Of a stretch of 64,000 nucleotides of DNA, positions 21,161 to 32,612 are shown one piece after another. The notes under the pieces are model-generated. The model was not told the DNA's origin, searched no databases, and saw nothing but the letters and a program-made list of their open reading frames with translations. A program made the translations under genes and the position numbers. This stretch comes from Sinohyriopsis cumingii (Eukaryota; Mollusca; Bivalvia; Unionida; Unionidae): the NCBI GenBank assembly GCA_028554795.2, contig CM068825.1:159011553-159075552 (forward strand). Reading direction: 5' to 3'. The stretch's first letter is position 1, and each line of letters opens with the position of its first letter.

Positions 21161-22200
21161 TATTCATGCAACAATCTTTAAGTTACTTTTAAGATGTTCG
21201 TGTGCTATAACATGCAGCAACGAAACTAACAATGTCAAAGAGCTGACCCGATTCCATATCATTTTATTGTATTGACCCTCCAATATGAATAAATAATGTT
21301 TTCATGAAAACACACAAACAAAAAAAAAAACACACGCACGTAAAAGGAATCAAAATGTGACGGTGCTACATATATCTACTCCCAGTGAATGGTATATATT
21401 CCCAAAAATAAACAATGAGGAACAATTCTGTATATTTATTTTACTTATTTATTATTTGCTACTAGCTATACATAAAATGTAATGTCAGCATAAGAAAGTA
21501 GAAAAGAAGAAATAATATTGCCATTATCGAGTTTAGACTTATTTTTCGTTTCTTCTCAAGCTCAAAACAAATAACGTTTTATTTCATATTTTAACATTTA
21601 CTTTTGCTATTTTCTTCCTTAGAAGAACCAAAGTCCCATGTGTAGACACTATTGCTTGAACATTTCGTTTACATATGGGTTGTTATTGTTCTTGTTGTTC
21701 TTTAAAATAAAACAAAAGACTCATTAAATAGACGGAAATAATGCTATTCATCCAAAATAACCATTGTGTTGGCATATTTTGAGTTTTAACATTATGTGTA
21801 TCTAACTAGAGAAAGTTCTCAATGTCCCTCAGTTAATTATCTTGAGTAAATCTAGTAGTTGAATGCATTTACTTTCTTCTGTTGTTTGTTTTTAAGACAT
21901 TATAAATCCAATTTTTATGAACTGACGGCATTCTCTACAAATCGATTCTATTTAAACGGTCACGTGATACTAATCTTGAATTTTTACACATCGTTAAATT
22001 CTGAGGATTACTTTTGGTTCCCTGTTTCCAGGTCATTTTATGTGAAGTTTTATCTATATCTACACCTTACGCAATTACAATAACAAGCCCCCAACCGATT
22101 TCAGATAAACAAAATTACAAAGCCCAGATTAACATCGCCCATTATAAGTTAAAACAATGTAATTGCACAGACCTTTTAGCACTCAAACACTCAACCATTT
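21161..22200. other. no gene seen
   Basis: AT-rich sequence with two ordinary open frames around 21,859-22,289 lacking motifs or splice sites. Confidence 0.45.
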
Positions 22201-22327
22201 TGCCTAAGAAGACACATGGCGGGTTTTACAAGTCAATCTTTAGAATTTATTATATTTCGCTTACAACATGTTCCAGTAGCTGTTATTAAAGGTCATGGTT
22301 ATATGACGCGCACGGGATATCACTAAA

Positions 22328-22435
22328 ATGAACATAATTTGGATTTTGAAAGATTTAAATACGCAGAAAGGAAGAACAACGATTGGTATAGGAGCACGTG
22401 CCATACGCAAGCGTAATGCTAAAAAACAGGGATAG
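22328..22435 (+). pseudogene. short basic coding-like frame
   Basis: ATG at 22,328 gives 35 codons ending in a strongly basic segment (KGRTTIGIGARAIRKRNAKK) before TAG. It is too short to assign. With the next entry it may be debris of a mobile or viral element. Confidence 0.25.
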
Positions 22436-22560
22436 CCTGGTTTAATCAGCATCAACCAGATTTTTTAAATTATAAAAATGGTCAATACCAGATCCGCAGA
22501 TAACTGGAATGACCCACTCTGACACTCTGCCCTATATTACTACATAAATATCAACCAATC

Positions 22561-22706
22561 ATGGCTAGCGAAGCAGTAGATATGTAATCTGTGGCAGTGA
22601 AGAGGCTAATCAAAGAAAACTCCGGGCTACCTGATTGTGAACGCTTTGTTAATGCATTCTGCTAATATGATGACAGAAAGAAAGTAAATTGGAATTTTAA
22701 GGATTA
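22561..22706 (+). pseudogene. coding-like frame with two stop codons
   Basis: From ATG 22,561 one phase reads MASEAVDM, stop, SVAVKRLIKENSGLPDCERF (then VNAFC), stop, YDDRKKVNWNFKD, stop. The TAA codons at 22,585 and 22,663 interrupt an otherwise protein-like sequence, suggesting a decayed exon or small gene. No family is recognised. A large palindrome begins at its end. Confidence 0.35.
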
Positions 22707-22854
22707 AATGATCGTGGTTGGGTATTTATCGATGTGTAAATTGTTACCTTATCACTCACAAAGTCAACATAAAGTCCTTCGGACTTTATTTACTTTGTGA
22801 GTGATTAGGTAAAATGTACAAATCGATAAATATCCTACCATGATCACTTAATCC
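22701..22854. repeat. about 150-bp near-perfect palindrome (foldback)
   Basis: Arms 22,701-22,777 and 22,780-22,854 are inverted copies with few mismatches, for example ggtatttatcgatgtgtaaa versus tacaaatcgataaatatcct read back. The centre is aaagtccttcggacttt. RNA from either strand would form a 70+ bp hairpin. It is unrelated in sequence to the palindromes at 8.9, 48.6 and 58.3 kb. It could be a small MITE or a hairpin-RNA locus. Confidence 0.9.
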
Positions 22855-23310
22855 AATATCATTCAACTTGATCTGTTTTGTATAATAAACTCAATTATCC
22901 TCAGTATTCATCTGAGTATTCCGTTATATTCTGGAAAATTTATAAATAATGGCATATTTTATCCGCAACATCAGAAAACGAATTATTATAAATCCAAACC
23001 ATAAGCGAGAGCTATTGACAAGTATCATAACTGTCGAATAAAGCCTAACCCATACAAAACAGAATCGAAATAGAAAGTATGGTTCGAGAAATGTTTCATA
23101 ACATTCGTCGATAACGACTGAACTCTTCGTGTTGATAAATTAATTCCATTAGGAGCGAACTTATTCATAGACTTAGCAGCGTCATCAACGACATATGACT
23201 ATTAAATGTCGACAATAAGAGTTTTCTGTGCAATTTTAAACTAACATGGAGATTAGTCATAAGACCATAACCATAAAATAACGATAAAATCAGCAGTTGG
23301 TAAATGCATG
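22855..23310. other. no gene seen
   Basis: AT-rich sequence; nothing recognised. Confidence 0.45.
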
Positions 23311-23313
23311 ACC

Positions 23314-23314
<1 letters not shown>

Positions 23315-23349
<35 letters not shown>

Positions 23350-23373
23350 TAAACAAATAAATAAATAAATAAA
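23315..23373. repeat. (AAT)n and (AAAT)n microsatellite
   Basis: About eleven AAT units (23,315-23,349) then five AAAT units. It could be the 3' tail of a decayed LINE on the plus strand, but no coding remnant is visible beside it. Confidence 0.9.
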
Positions 23374-24800
23374 AATGATTTTTTAAAAAAAAAAATATCA
23401 TCAACATGAGCACAAAAGAGATAAACACATGTAGATTTGGATAAGTATCAATATTGTGGAATAAATTAAAAGCATATTAACAAAGACAAAAGAAAAACAA
23501 TAATAGCTTTGTAAGAAAATTCTGATATATATTCTGCTGAATCACAATTTCAAAATAGTATGGATTCAATCATAAAACGCAATGGGCATAATGCCAATGA
23601 TTGGTAATTAAATTAAAAAACAACAGGTACGATAAATTAGGACATAACTACAGTAATGCCAAAGACTACTGGACATATAAATGTGGCACAACATACCATC
23701 ATAATTTGCCGTAACCATATATCAACTCGTAAGATGCTGGTGCCCATACTGTACAGAGTGGACGACAGCATAATTAGACGTTATGACTATTTAAAAATCA
23801 ACTTCTTGAAGTGATTTATCGATAACAAAGACCAGTAAATACTTCTAAAAGAATATTCGTAAATACTTACAAAATGTATTATACTTCCACCAAGGACATA
23901 AGACGTAATATCAGCATTAATTCGATATTTACAGCAGGCTCAGGTTTTAGCAACTACATAGTCCAGAATCATGGTCAATTGGCTGAAGAAAAACAGAGAA
24001 CATGCAAATCAAAAGTGTAATATTAAATATAAATATACATAATATATATTCCGCTATTTAATAACATTTTATTCTGAAAGTGTTAGTACAAGACGATATT
24101 AATAAAGAAATACAAATCATACCAACTAGCGATGGTAAGTATCATTTATAAAGGAAAGATTTCATCGACGTCAGCATGAAAGAAATAACGATAAGATTTT
24201 TAGGTACTTAAAGGTTTATTGGTCAATCACAAGACCAGCTAACTCAAATCCTAAGAATAATTAACTTTTTTTACAGAATCTATAAAATATTTTAAAGAAA
24301 TGGATTCACACGGATAGATGCATTAATTTAAAAGACGGAATGAAACTGAACTATCGCCGATATAGATATTTTCATAAACTCACCTTATCAGGAATTAACA
24401 AAGAGGGTTATCTTTATGTAAAATATGTATTTAAACAATTTCTAATTAAATTATTTTGGTGATCTTTACAATTACAGGTACGGAATATACTTAAATGCAA
24501 CGTTATACGTTTCAAAAACTCTGATCGATATATATGAATAAAATCAAACCTTACCCACCAACTTATTTTGAAAGTTTATAACTGAACTTAAGTCGTAGTC
24601 ATGGACAAATAATGAAATTTTTAAACGTTGTGATATTCTGCTTAAATAAAATAGAATAGAAACTTTGTCTTCCCATACTTTTAAGCATCACGTAATAATA
24701 CTAAATTCTGTTTGATTTTGTTGCACATCAAAGAACTATTTCATTGCTTCTGTAAATTGTAGTTTGAATTTATACCCTGGAGAATAACCATGTCTTCAGA
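23374..24800. other. no gene seen
   Basis: Long AT-rich stretch with no open frame of note, no repeat array and no recognisable transposon ends. Confidence 0.5.
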
Positions 24801-24805
24801 TCTTC

Positions 24806-24946
24806 CCACAGCAGTCATTATAGTTCATATTACCCACAGCAGTCATTATAGTTCATATTACCCACAGCAGTCATTATAATTCATATTACCCATAGCAGTC
24901 ATTATAGTTCATATTACCCACAGCAGTCATTATAGTTCATATTACC
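24806..24946. repeat. 28-bp minisatellite, 5 copies
   Basis: Unit cccacagcagtcattatagt + tcatatta, five near-identical copies. Confidence 0.95.
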
Positions 24947-24949
24947 AAT

Positions 24950-25560
24950 GGCAATCTAGAGCGAGACTAGCCTCTGCATGAACATACAAATATAACGAAA
25001 AGATTTATTCAACTCACTTACATACAAAGTAACCTAACCTTGCCATATTAATCTTTAATTTAAGTAATCAACTTATTTCACTCAGCTTTTGTTAGACTAT
25101 TTAGGTTTTATCTTCTTTTATCTGCATTTCTTCTAGTGGTATATCATGTTTAATTGTTTCCTCATCAGATCAAATAACTTAAACAGACAATTACTTTCTG
25201 TAAATGATAATGGTCCAAACAGTTATTACTGCTGGCATCTAATGATAGTAAGATGCTGAAAGCATTTATATGATAATGTGTTCTATGTAGCTTAATGTTG
25301 GATATCTATTATATGTACTTTGTCCTTGACTAAAGATAACAGAGAATATTTAAATCAATACATATTGTTTAATGTTTAATCTCTGTATTAAAGAGATTAA
25401 ATTTTATTTGCGACCGTACATTATTGTGAACTAGACCCAATATAATCCTTAAGGATATATCGCTTTTCCAAACGAATAAAGTGTCCCGAATGTGCAGATG
25501 TAACAATATCCTTCAACAATAATCTCTTTTACTCACGTGGCACTGAATGCAATAATGAGC
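24950..25560. other. no gene seen
   Basis: AT-rich sequence; nothing recognised. Confidence 0.45.
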
Positions 25561-25749
25561 GTGGTTCGTTGCTGTATCTTGGCGGGAGTCAACGTTACGG
25601 AAATCGAAAGGATATAGAACCAATGTTTCACTGCCATTCGTCGAAACTGCTCAGTGTATTCCAGGCGACTCCATACCTAACAGACAAAGCTTTTAATCCG
25701 TTCATACCCCTGATAAATAAGCATATAGAAGATTTTTCTAACCTAATTA

Positions 25750-26015
25750 CTACATCATTTCGACTTTCAATTCAAAATGAATAACACTAACGTTCAAATG
25801 GAAATACTTAGGACTATTCAACTTTGACGTGAAGATGATACTCCAGTGCTCTTTCTGAAGTAACCGTTTTAAATTTATACTGGCAACATCACTCTTAAAT
25901 ATTTCTCCTTTTCTAAATCTACTCTCAAAATGTTTACAGGGCCACGGGAGGAGCTTCCGTTGTTCTATCTTCACTCTTCATCGAGTGATTACATTTTGTT
26001 CCTTTTATATACAAC
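25750..26015 (-). other. possible promoter and open frames
   Basis: Minus strand has TATATAAAAGG near 26,005-26,015, followed about 35 bases later by an ATG opening only 16 codons. A second phase is open for 74 codons to 25,750 (KIEQRKLLPWPCKHFESRF...) but has no clear ATG. Plus-strand frame 25,569-25,784 overlaps it. The strong TATA box is the only non-trivial signal; coding is unproven. Confidence 0.25.
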
Positions 26016-26284
26016 CAAACGTCAACTTCGCGACCAAATAAATTAAGCAACCCCGTTCGACAAGTTGCCTACCCTCTTTATTCCACTCGGGGATTTTGTT
26101 AAGATACAAGTTCACGGGGATCGTAATACGCACATGACAACAGCAAAATGGTAGAAGATTTTATTTCCAGACACGATTAGTGTGCATATAACACCAAGTC
26201 GTCAAAATATTTAAATGCTGGAACGGCTACATATAAGTGCATATATTTGACAATGTTTTATTCTTCTCTGCTCTTGGATTTTGA

Positions 26285-26465
26285 ATGGAAGGTCGCAGAT
26301 GACCTTCACAGCAGTGGTCCCTTCCCTATCTCTCTCAAGGATATTAACTCTGCCATCGGTGAGCAACTTCCACAATGGAATTTAAAAAAGGCCGACTGGA
26401 CAAAGTTTAAAACACTTTTCAAAACTAGACTAAACAGAAATACCTTTTTAAGCAAAAGATTATAA
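26285..26465 (+). mobile_element. LINE fragment (linker before reverse transcriptase)
   Basis: The open frame contains 'LPQWNLKKADWTKFKTLF', which resembles the (P)xWN[FL]xKADWxxF linker between endonuclease and reverse transcriptase in Jockey-related LINEs. Only this small piece is recognisable. Confidence 0.45.
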
Positions 26466-26729
26466 GCCACATAGCGTCTGCACATCATATTTATATGTAT
26501 TTATACGAAAATATTTAAGGTATGTTCATAGTTTCTAGTTTTTCAAAAGGTTTTAGATATTAAATAAACTGGGGAGTTGTTTGAAGTGAAATTTATTTGA
26601 ATGCATTAGTCTCATCATCTATCAATCTATCCATTCAATAGTATTCTATTGCGGTATTAAGCAAAGCTATTTCAATTAACATAAATTTAAACCTCCTTGC
26701 AAATTACAGGAATGGAAAATCATATAAGC

Positions 26730-27130
26730 ACTGTTGCGAGTCTATGCTCTTAAAACAAATGACAGAAAAGAGTGAAAGACAACAAGCTTTGTAAAATTTA
26801 ACAAATAATTTATTTCCCTAGTATACAAAAGTGAAAAGAATAAAATAACTTACGGAATTGCGAATTATATCCCAAAAGTATCCAAGAATTACAGACACAA
26901 GTCCTAATAATTTAAAGTCCTGAATGAAACTCAGTACAAGTCCCGAAGAACTCCAAAAAGTGAAAGCGATGTCGTGTCTGTAATAGAGCATATAGTGTTG
27001 ATATTTCAACAGTCGTTTCTTGAATCACAGTAATATAATTCCAGGTTTGAATTTAGTATTAATTCCAGTGAATATATATATATCCAAGAATTTTATCCGA
27101 GCACTTTGTATTTCCAAAGAAACTAATCAA
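26730..27130 (+). repeat. diverged dispersed repeat fragment
   Basis: Resembles 9,361-9,800 in order: a gttgcgagtctatgctc-type start, 'tttgtaaaatttaacaaata', 'ataattccag', and 'actttgtattt'. No coding capacity. Confidence 0.45.
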
Positions 27131-27283
27131 ATGAATTCAATAATTTGAAGGAAAAGATTCATCCCAACTGGATACATCATAATACAAATTGAAAGTGCTA
27201 GATGTTAAAGCATGAATGATCAAGTCCTCACAATTACAAGAATATCTAGCTCCGTACTTGACCTCAGGCCACAGTTAGCATTT

Positions 27284-27308
27284 TCTAAAAAAAAAAAAAA
27301 AAAAAAAA
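27284..27308. repeat. poly(A) run
   Basis: About 25 consecutive A's. Could be a retroposed tail on the plus strand, but no source sequence is recognised upstream. Confidence 0.8.
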
Positions 27309-27309
27309 C

Positions 27310-27645
27310 ATTACCTAATGGAACATAACGTTCAATAATGTATGATGCTTACAAAAATCAAAACCATAACCTGGATTACCCTCAGAAAGTTCCAAAACTT
27401 GGACCCTAATAAACATATTTACTTCAATTTTTTAATAATGATCCTAATATTAAGTCCGTACACAGAGAGAATAATTTAGCTATGTGTTAGTTGCTTAGAC
27501 AAAATAAAATCAAAAAGTCAATCAGGTCAAGCAGAAATGAACTCAGTTTTGGATAAGGTTAAGACCAGCATACAATATTACGTTACAATAGCATGTAATG
27601 AACTATAAAAAAAATCAAAATTAGAAAACAAATAAATTAAATGTA
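27310..27645. other. no gene seen
   Basis: AT-rich spacer; nothing recognised. Confidence 0.4.
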
Positions 27646-28030
27646 CATAACAGTACCTCATGAATATATACGGTAAAGATACTGTTAAAACTATTTATAG
27701 TTTTCTACTCTGCCTGTCTTGGTCAACGTCAAATTTGGAGTCAGGGAATCTGTCAGGCATAGTCTGTTAAATTTGGAGTCAAGGAATCTGCGCAATCGTC
27801 AGGAACTTTTATTTAGGATAAATGATATTTGCTCTGAAAATCAAATTTGAACTTTTAAGCAATCTAAATATTTAGCATTTAGACGATGAAAATATTTTGA
27901 AGAACACATTAATGATGATCAGATAGCTGCCTTAGAGTTACATTATAGGTGTTCACTCCAAGATCCACTGAAATGACTGGCGCCCTTGTAAGCAGCGGAA
28001 ATGGAATGCAGATTTAGAGACTATTAATCG

Positions 28031-28250
28031 TTGCGTCAGATTGATTGAACAGGCTCCGGACAATGGCTTAATGAAGAATTAACCGAACAGATTGAACTAA
28101 AATGCAATATCTGTATTAATCAAATTACATTGTGTACATTCGTTGCGTCAGATTGATTGAACAGGTTCCGGATAATGGCTTAATGGAAAACCAACCGAAC
28201 AGATTGAACTAAAACGAAATATCTGTATTAATCAATTTACATTGTGTAAT
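28031..28250. repeat. 110-bp direct tandem duplication
   Basis: Two copies starting cgttgcgtcagattgattga at 28,030 and 28,140, about 93% alike by eye. Each includes, on the minus strand, a gcattttag/cgttttag acceptor-like site and the HYPEPV-like codons. The plus arm has one unit. Confidence 0.9.
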
Positions 28251-28303
28251 CTTTCCAAAACTGGATAATCTATAATGTGTCTAGGTCGAAGTGCTTGATA
28301 TTT
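28241..28303 (-). CDS. putative cytoplasmic exon with ITAM-type motif (minus arm)
   Basis: Minus strand: acceptor-like ttttctacacgcgag, then exactly 21 codons, then donor-like AAT|GTAAATTG. The peptide includes YQALRPRHIIDYPVL, the same YxxL-x7-YxxL spacing as the plus arm, and ends ERLHN. Between arms ten of 21 codons differ and all differences change the residue, while both Tyr and Leu pairs, RPR and RLHN are kept. Without splicing the frame stops two codons later, unlike the plus arm. It may be a paralogous receptor exon or a pseudo-exon. Confidence 0.45.
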
Positions 28304-28421
28304 CTCGCGTGTAGAAAATACAATCAAGATTGTATAATGTATACAAAAGATAATATTTGTATACTTATTTAATAGTCAAATGATACTGTCGCATTAAAAC
28401 ACGTGCTCTGGCTTTTCTTAC

Positions 28422-28607
28422 TTCTAGTCCGTAAGAAAACAAATATAAGATGCTGTTACTGTCACGCATGTAGTACAACGATTTCACGCAAGTAGTACAC
28501 GATTTCACACATTTAGTACAACGATTAATTTCTTTGTTGTTTCCTGCCGAGAACCATGAGCTCTCGAAATCACAAAAGTTTGTCAGCAGAAAGATACTGA
28601 TTAGCAT
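28422..28607 (-). CDS. possible first exon with signal-like start and Cys pairs
   Basis: ATG at 28,607 opens MLISIFLLTNFC... and continues to a cysteine-rich part CTKCVKSCTTC. A donor-like GAA|GTAAGA follows at 28,421 (62 codons, phase 0). It lies 118 bases upstream of the ITAM segment on the same strand, in the arm lacking the plus-arm insertion. The hydrophobic start is short for a signal peptide. A secreted or membrane-protein start is plausible but unproven. Confidence 0.3.
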
Positions 28608-29278
28608 ATCATCAACCGTTCAGCCACTTTTAGCTCTTTTTCTAAAGCACGGTTGATAAATATATGGAACAGTGTAACAGAATAATAACATGAAACCAGC
28701 AAACAAAATCAGACAAAGAACACTATTTATCAACTAATGTAAGTGTACGGGTGTATGTATACAAACCTACGAGTTATTTTAATATTTGAGGGCATCCTGT
28801 CATATAGAAAATTTCAGTTGTAGTGAGATGTTTTACTGCAAGTTTGGTAACATGACAACACATTTCTCATTCGTCATGCGGTGGAAAACAATGCAATCCT
28901 GAGGATGTGATGAAAATGTTTAATTATTTATTTTATATTAGGATGATTACTGCCGACGAGGGAAAGGATGGACTTATTTCTGCAAGACGGAAGAGGGAAT
29001 AAGACGAACCAAGTTATCTTTTTAAATGTAATATCCAATTTGAAATCACGTGTTAAAAATAAACATCTATTACACAGTGTATTTCAAACGTCTATTACAT
29101 AGTAACTATCAAGCGACAGTTATGGAGACAAATACAAAATTAATTAAGAAATTAACTCGGACTGACGACCTGTAACTATCGATTAGTTCAACTATGATTC
29201 CAGCAGCTTCCAGATTATAACGATTCAAGTAAGATAGACAATAAAATGATGTACTATGTAGAAAAGTAAAGCTTCGCA

Positions 29279-29768
29279 GACAAGAAGGACAAAATGGTAC
29301 AAAGCTACACAGACAAGAAGGACAAAATGGGGAAAAGCTACACAGACAAGAAGGGCAAAATGGAACAAAGCTACACAGACAAGAAGGACAAAATGGAACA
29401 AAGCTACACAGACAAGAAGGACAAAATGGGGAAAAGCTACACAGACAAGAAGGGCAAAATGGAACAAAGCTACACAGACAAGAAGGACAAAATGGGGAAA
29501 AGCTACACAGACAAGAAGGGCAAAATGGAACAAAGCTACACAGACAAGAACGACAAAATGGTACAAAGCTACACAGACAAGAAGGACAAAATGGGGAAAA
29601 GCTACACAGACAAGAAGGGCAAAATGGAACAAAGCTACACAGACAAGAAGGACAAAATGGGGAAAAGCTACACAGACAAGAAGGGCAAAATGGAACAAAG
29701 CTACACAGACAAGAAGGACAAAATGGTGAAAAGATGCACAGACATGAAGGACAAAATGGTGACAGTTT
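29279..29768. repeat. 33-bp minisatellite, about 15 copies, alternating variants
   Basis: Unit gacaaaatggggaaaagcta + cacagacaagaag. Two variants (gggaaaag and gaacaaag) mostly alternate, giving a 66-bp higher-order period. Because 33 is divisible by three, the array stays open on the plus strand (11-residue peptide DKMGKSYTDKK) and in two minus-strand frames. These are artefacts. The plus arm has about one unit (accattttgtccttcttccc, 12,053-12,072) at the homologous site. Confidence 0.96.
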
Positions 29769-30424
29769 AGTAATTGCAAGTGCACTTGATTCAAAAGACT
29801 TATCATGAAACAAACAAACAATCATTCTTTATAAGAATACTAGTAAAATGAGCGGATCAATTTATATATTGAAATAGGTTATGAACCTTTTCATAATCCT
29901 CTTTTATACTTATCAAAACAGCAATCATAAACCATTTAATGCAAAACAAATATAATTGCTAGACAATCAAAAAATGAAATAAAATCTCGAGTTGTTTTGA
30001 AAGCCAGTTAATTATGCTGCCATTATTACTCGGTAATTCAGGTATTATCTTTTGCACACATAGTTGAGAATATTATTAATGTCTTGTTTTTGTCCACAAG
30101 TGCTCGTTTTCGAAACCACCAGCACTTGTAATTCCACCACTTATAGCTAAATCTTAAGCATTATACGAAATTTGCTATTGTCAGTGCATTGCATCATAAC
30201 ATTATTTAGACAGAACAATACTTGACACAAAACTAAATACAGAGCAATTCTTTACACAGACTTATAAACATAGCACTATCTGATACAGAGCTATAAATAG
30301 GGCAATACTTTATACAATTATGCGTATAGATGCAATAATCATCATAATTCTTGCGCCATTCTCTGTCAATAAAATTTTTAGTCTTTCTCTAGGAGGAACT
30401 TTTCTTTGCAGGTTTCTTTTTTAT

Positions 30425-30618
30425 TTTCTATATTTAACCAGTCACACTATCCTGACACCAAGCCTACCAGTCTTAACATTAATCTCTTAATGCTAAGCGC
30501 CAAGCGAGGCAGCTGTAAGTATCTTTTTTATAAGTCTTTGGTATGACTCGGCCGATGTTCAAACCCGCGACCACCCGCATCTGAGGCAGACGCTCTAACC
30601 ACCATCCCACCGGAGCGA
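30425..30618 (-). mobile_element. tRNA-derived SINE, 3'-truncated
   Basis: Minus strand: tRNA-like head with gtggttagagcgtctgcc and B box gggtttgaac, then a body matching the 60.36-kb copy (accaaagac, agctgcctcgcttggc, gactggtaggcttggtgtc + aggatagtgtgac). It ends near 30,425 after about 190 bp. Confidence 0.85.
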
Positions 30619-30624
30619 TTTGTT

Positions 30625-30880
30625 CAAGAGAACATGACTGTACAAGTTCTGAATAAAGGGCAACACATGAAATGCTTGCGCGTCTGGAAGAAACTCCAGT
30701 GAAGCAACAAATCCAGCTTTATCAAGCCGTCTGTATTCTTCTGTCAAAGCATTGTATACTGTATATAAAATGTATATATTCAGTGCATATAAAATGGAAA
30801 ATAGTCCCTTGTATTTTTTCATACTCAAAGTCTGACACTAACGCTATTTTTGGAATTCAGAATAGCAGGCTGAATGTCTA
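30625..30880. other. no gene seen
   Basis: Ordinary AT-rich spacer. Confidence 0.35.
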
Positions 30881-30889
30881 ATTGTAGAT

Positions 30890-31065
30890 ACGATACTAAT
30901 TTTTGAAGTGATTTTCTTTCAATAGTCAACCGTTTACATTTGTGCACTTATTAATCTTTCTCTGGATCCTGCGTAAGTGAAACTGATTACTCATGGAAGT
31001 AGTCATAAGCTGTTTCGGCTTGTATGGTTGGGGTTCATTGTGGACGGAAATAGCCATAGGAAGGA
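30890..31065 (-). repeat. dispersed repeat, minus copy (partner at 7.0 kb)
   Basis: Reverse complement of the block described at 6,990-7,165, including acgcaggatccagagaaaga. Confidence 0.55.
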
Positions 31066-31306
31066 AGAAAACGTAAACACTATACGAGGGAGCTGGGGGA
31101 AAACACACAAATATATTTGTTCGTATCAGCTGCTCATAGCTGTCGTAGCTAACTCCAACGGCAAGCACACCATTCGCTTATATGAGAGAAAGAGAAAAAG
31201 AGAGAGTGGGGGAGGGGGGATCTGGCAGCGTGAGACGAATGACTCGTGGAAGTAATACTTCCAGAGTAGATTACATAAATCTATACGTGCTATCTAAGCA
31301 GCTTTA

Positions 31307-32015
31307 GGGGTCGTCCATTAATTATGTCAACAAAATGGGGGAGGGGGTCTGAAGAAGTTTGACAATTGTTGACATGGGGGAGGGGGGAAGTTCAGAATAA
31401 ACTGGCGTCAACAATGTTATTTTTTACAATAATTTTAATAAATCAAAAAAATAGGAAATCAGTCGGTGCGTTGGTATGGCACACACTCGCTCGCTCGTCA
31501 ACAGCCCACCAGTTTAATCATAAACCGGTTGAGCTTTTGCCAAGAAAGTCATAGTTTTGCATCATCATATTTTGTTTTTATTCAATGTAGCTTGTAGACT
31601 GTAGACAGATTTTTAAGGGAAGCTGTTACTATATTCAAAGACTGCACTGAGCCATAGACATCTAAATAGTATAGCTATCCATGGACTTCTATTAAATAGC
31701 ATCTATGTTATATGTATAGATGCTATATATATATTGAAGTCCATGAGCTATCCCTCCAAGGATGAATAACTGAGCCTAGGAAACTTGAGAGCTTGACTAT
31801 TATACAGTCATCTTTAAACATAATACATAAAATAAATTATGTAGCCTACACAAGCATACAAGTTCTTCAAACAGATGCAGTAACCTTAATGCCTTACAAA
31901 TATTGTACACTTTGATATTAGAAGGGTCACTGAAAGTTTGACAGTTGGTGACAAGAGGGCGGGAGGGGGGTAAAAAAATGCCTAAATATTGTTGACATAA
32001 TTAATGGACGTCCCC
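31307..32015. mobile_element. Harbinger/ISL2EU-like MITE, 709 bp
   Basis: Terminal inverted repeats are 27 bp with one mismatch: ggggtcgtccattaattatg (then tcaacaa) on the left and its complement on the right (31,989-32,015). A 3-bp TTA duplication flanks the element (31,304-31,306 and 32,016-32,018). GGGGTCGTCCATTAATTA-type ends and a TTA target fit PIF/Harbinger-type or related ISL2EU elements (family knowledge). Both ends carry a subterminal gggggaggggg/gggcgggaggggg G-rich block. No transposase, so non-autonomous. Confidence 0.9.
31681..31745. mobile_element. 65-bp hairpin MITE nested in the Harbinger-like MITE
   Basis: The 65-bp segment starts atggacttctatt and ends in the complement aatatattgaagtccatg-like arm. 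It is flanked by an exact 8-bp direct repeat AGCTATCC (31,673-31,680 and 31,746-31,753). An 8-bp duplication suggests hAT-type transposition (inference). It is extremely short for a transposon. Confidence 0.7.
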
Positions 32016-32019
32016 TTAG

Positions 32020-32600
32020 CGAGATGAAATTTGTCATTCTAAATGTCGAAAAGTGCCGCTTCTCGTATAACATCGCCGATAAAATGTCAAAGATAGAAAC
32101 AGGACTCTCCAGTAGTGTACATGGTGTACTGCTAATCCCGTTAATTTAAGTAAATGTATTACTTTTTCGCCGACTATAATATTTCTTATACACGACACAA
32201 ATTTGGCAAAAGCAGTAAAATGATAAATTAGAGACTTAATTAAAACACTCAGACGTTGAATAGTTTTGTGAATCATTTTTTCGCTTGTCAGAAAAATGAC
32301 CATCGGATTCAAACCTACACGTGTCATTGGTAATGATTCAGTCAATAGTGAAACAGTTCCTTTAAAATATTGTCTAGGCAGTTTCAGTATTCTTTATTTT
32401 TTCCTGGCAATATTTTCTCTGTTCGTCATGATGTTTGATATCTATCTGTAGAGATTCCTTTCGAGGAGGAGCTTTCAGTATATTTTATTTATCCTCCAAA
32501 CCTTTTTTCTTCCTGCAAGACAAATAACCTTTTAACAAAACCTTGATTTAAATATTTATGAGTTTAATGAGTTCGGATCAGTCAATATGTCTTCCATTAA
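32020..32600. other. no gene seen
   Basis: The minus-strand frame 32,034-32,345 has no recognisable motif; no repeat found. Confidence 0.4.
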
Positions 32601-32612
32601 TTTAATCTCTTT

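Larger units (their letters stand above)
27650..30320 (-). repeat. inverted segmental duplication, minus arm
   Basis: Collinear in reverse complement with 10,320-16,915. It lacks the 3.4-kb segment at 12.72-16.09 kb and the 28-bp array of the plus arm. It has its own 33-bp array and a private 110-bp duplication (28,031-28,250). Identity is moderate, with many substitutions and indels, so the duplication is not recent. Confidence 0.85.

Noticed and set aside
29109-29825. Open frames on both strands across the 33-bp array
   Set aside because: Repeat artefacts; both strands and several phases are open simultaneously.
31366-31554. Open frame inside the Harbinger-like MITE as a transposase
   Set aside because: Only 62 codons, no DDE or DNA-binding motif; the element is non-coding.
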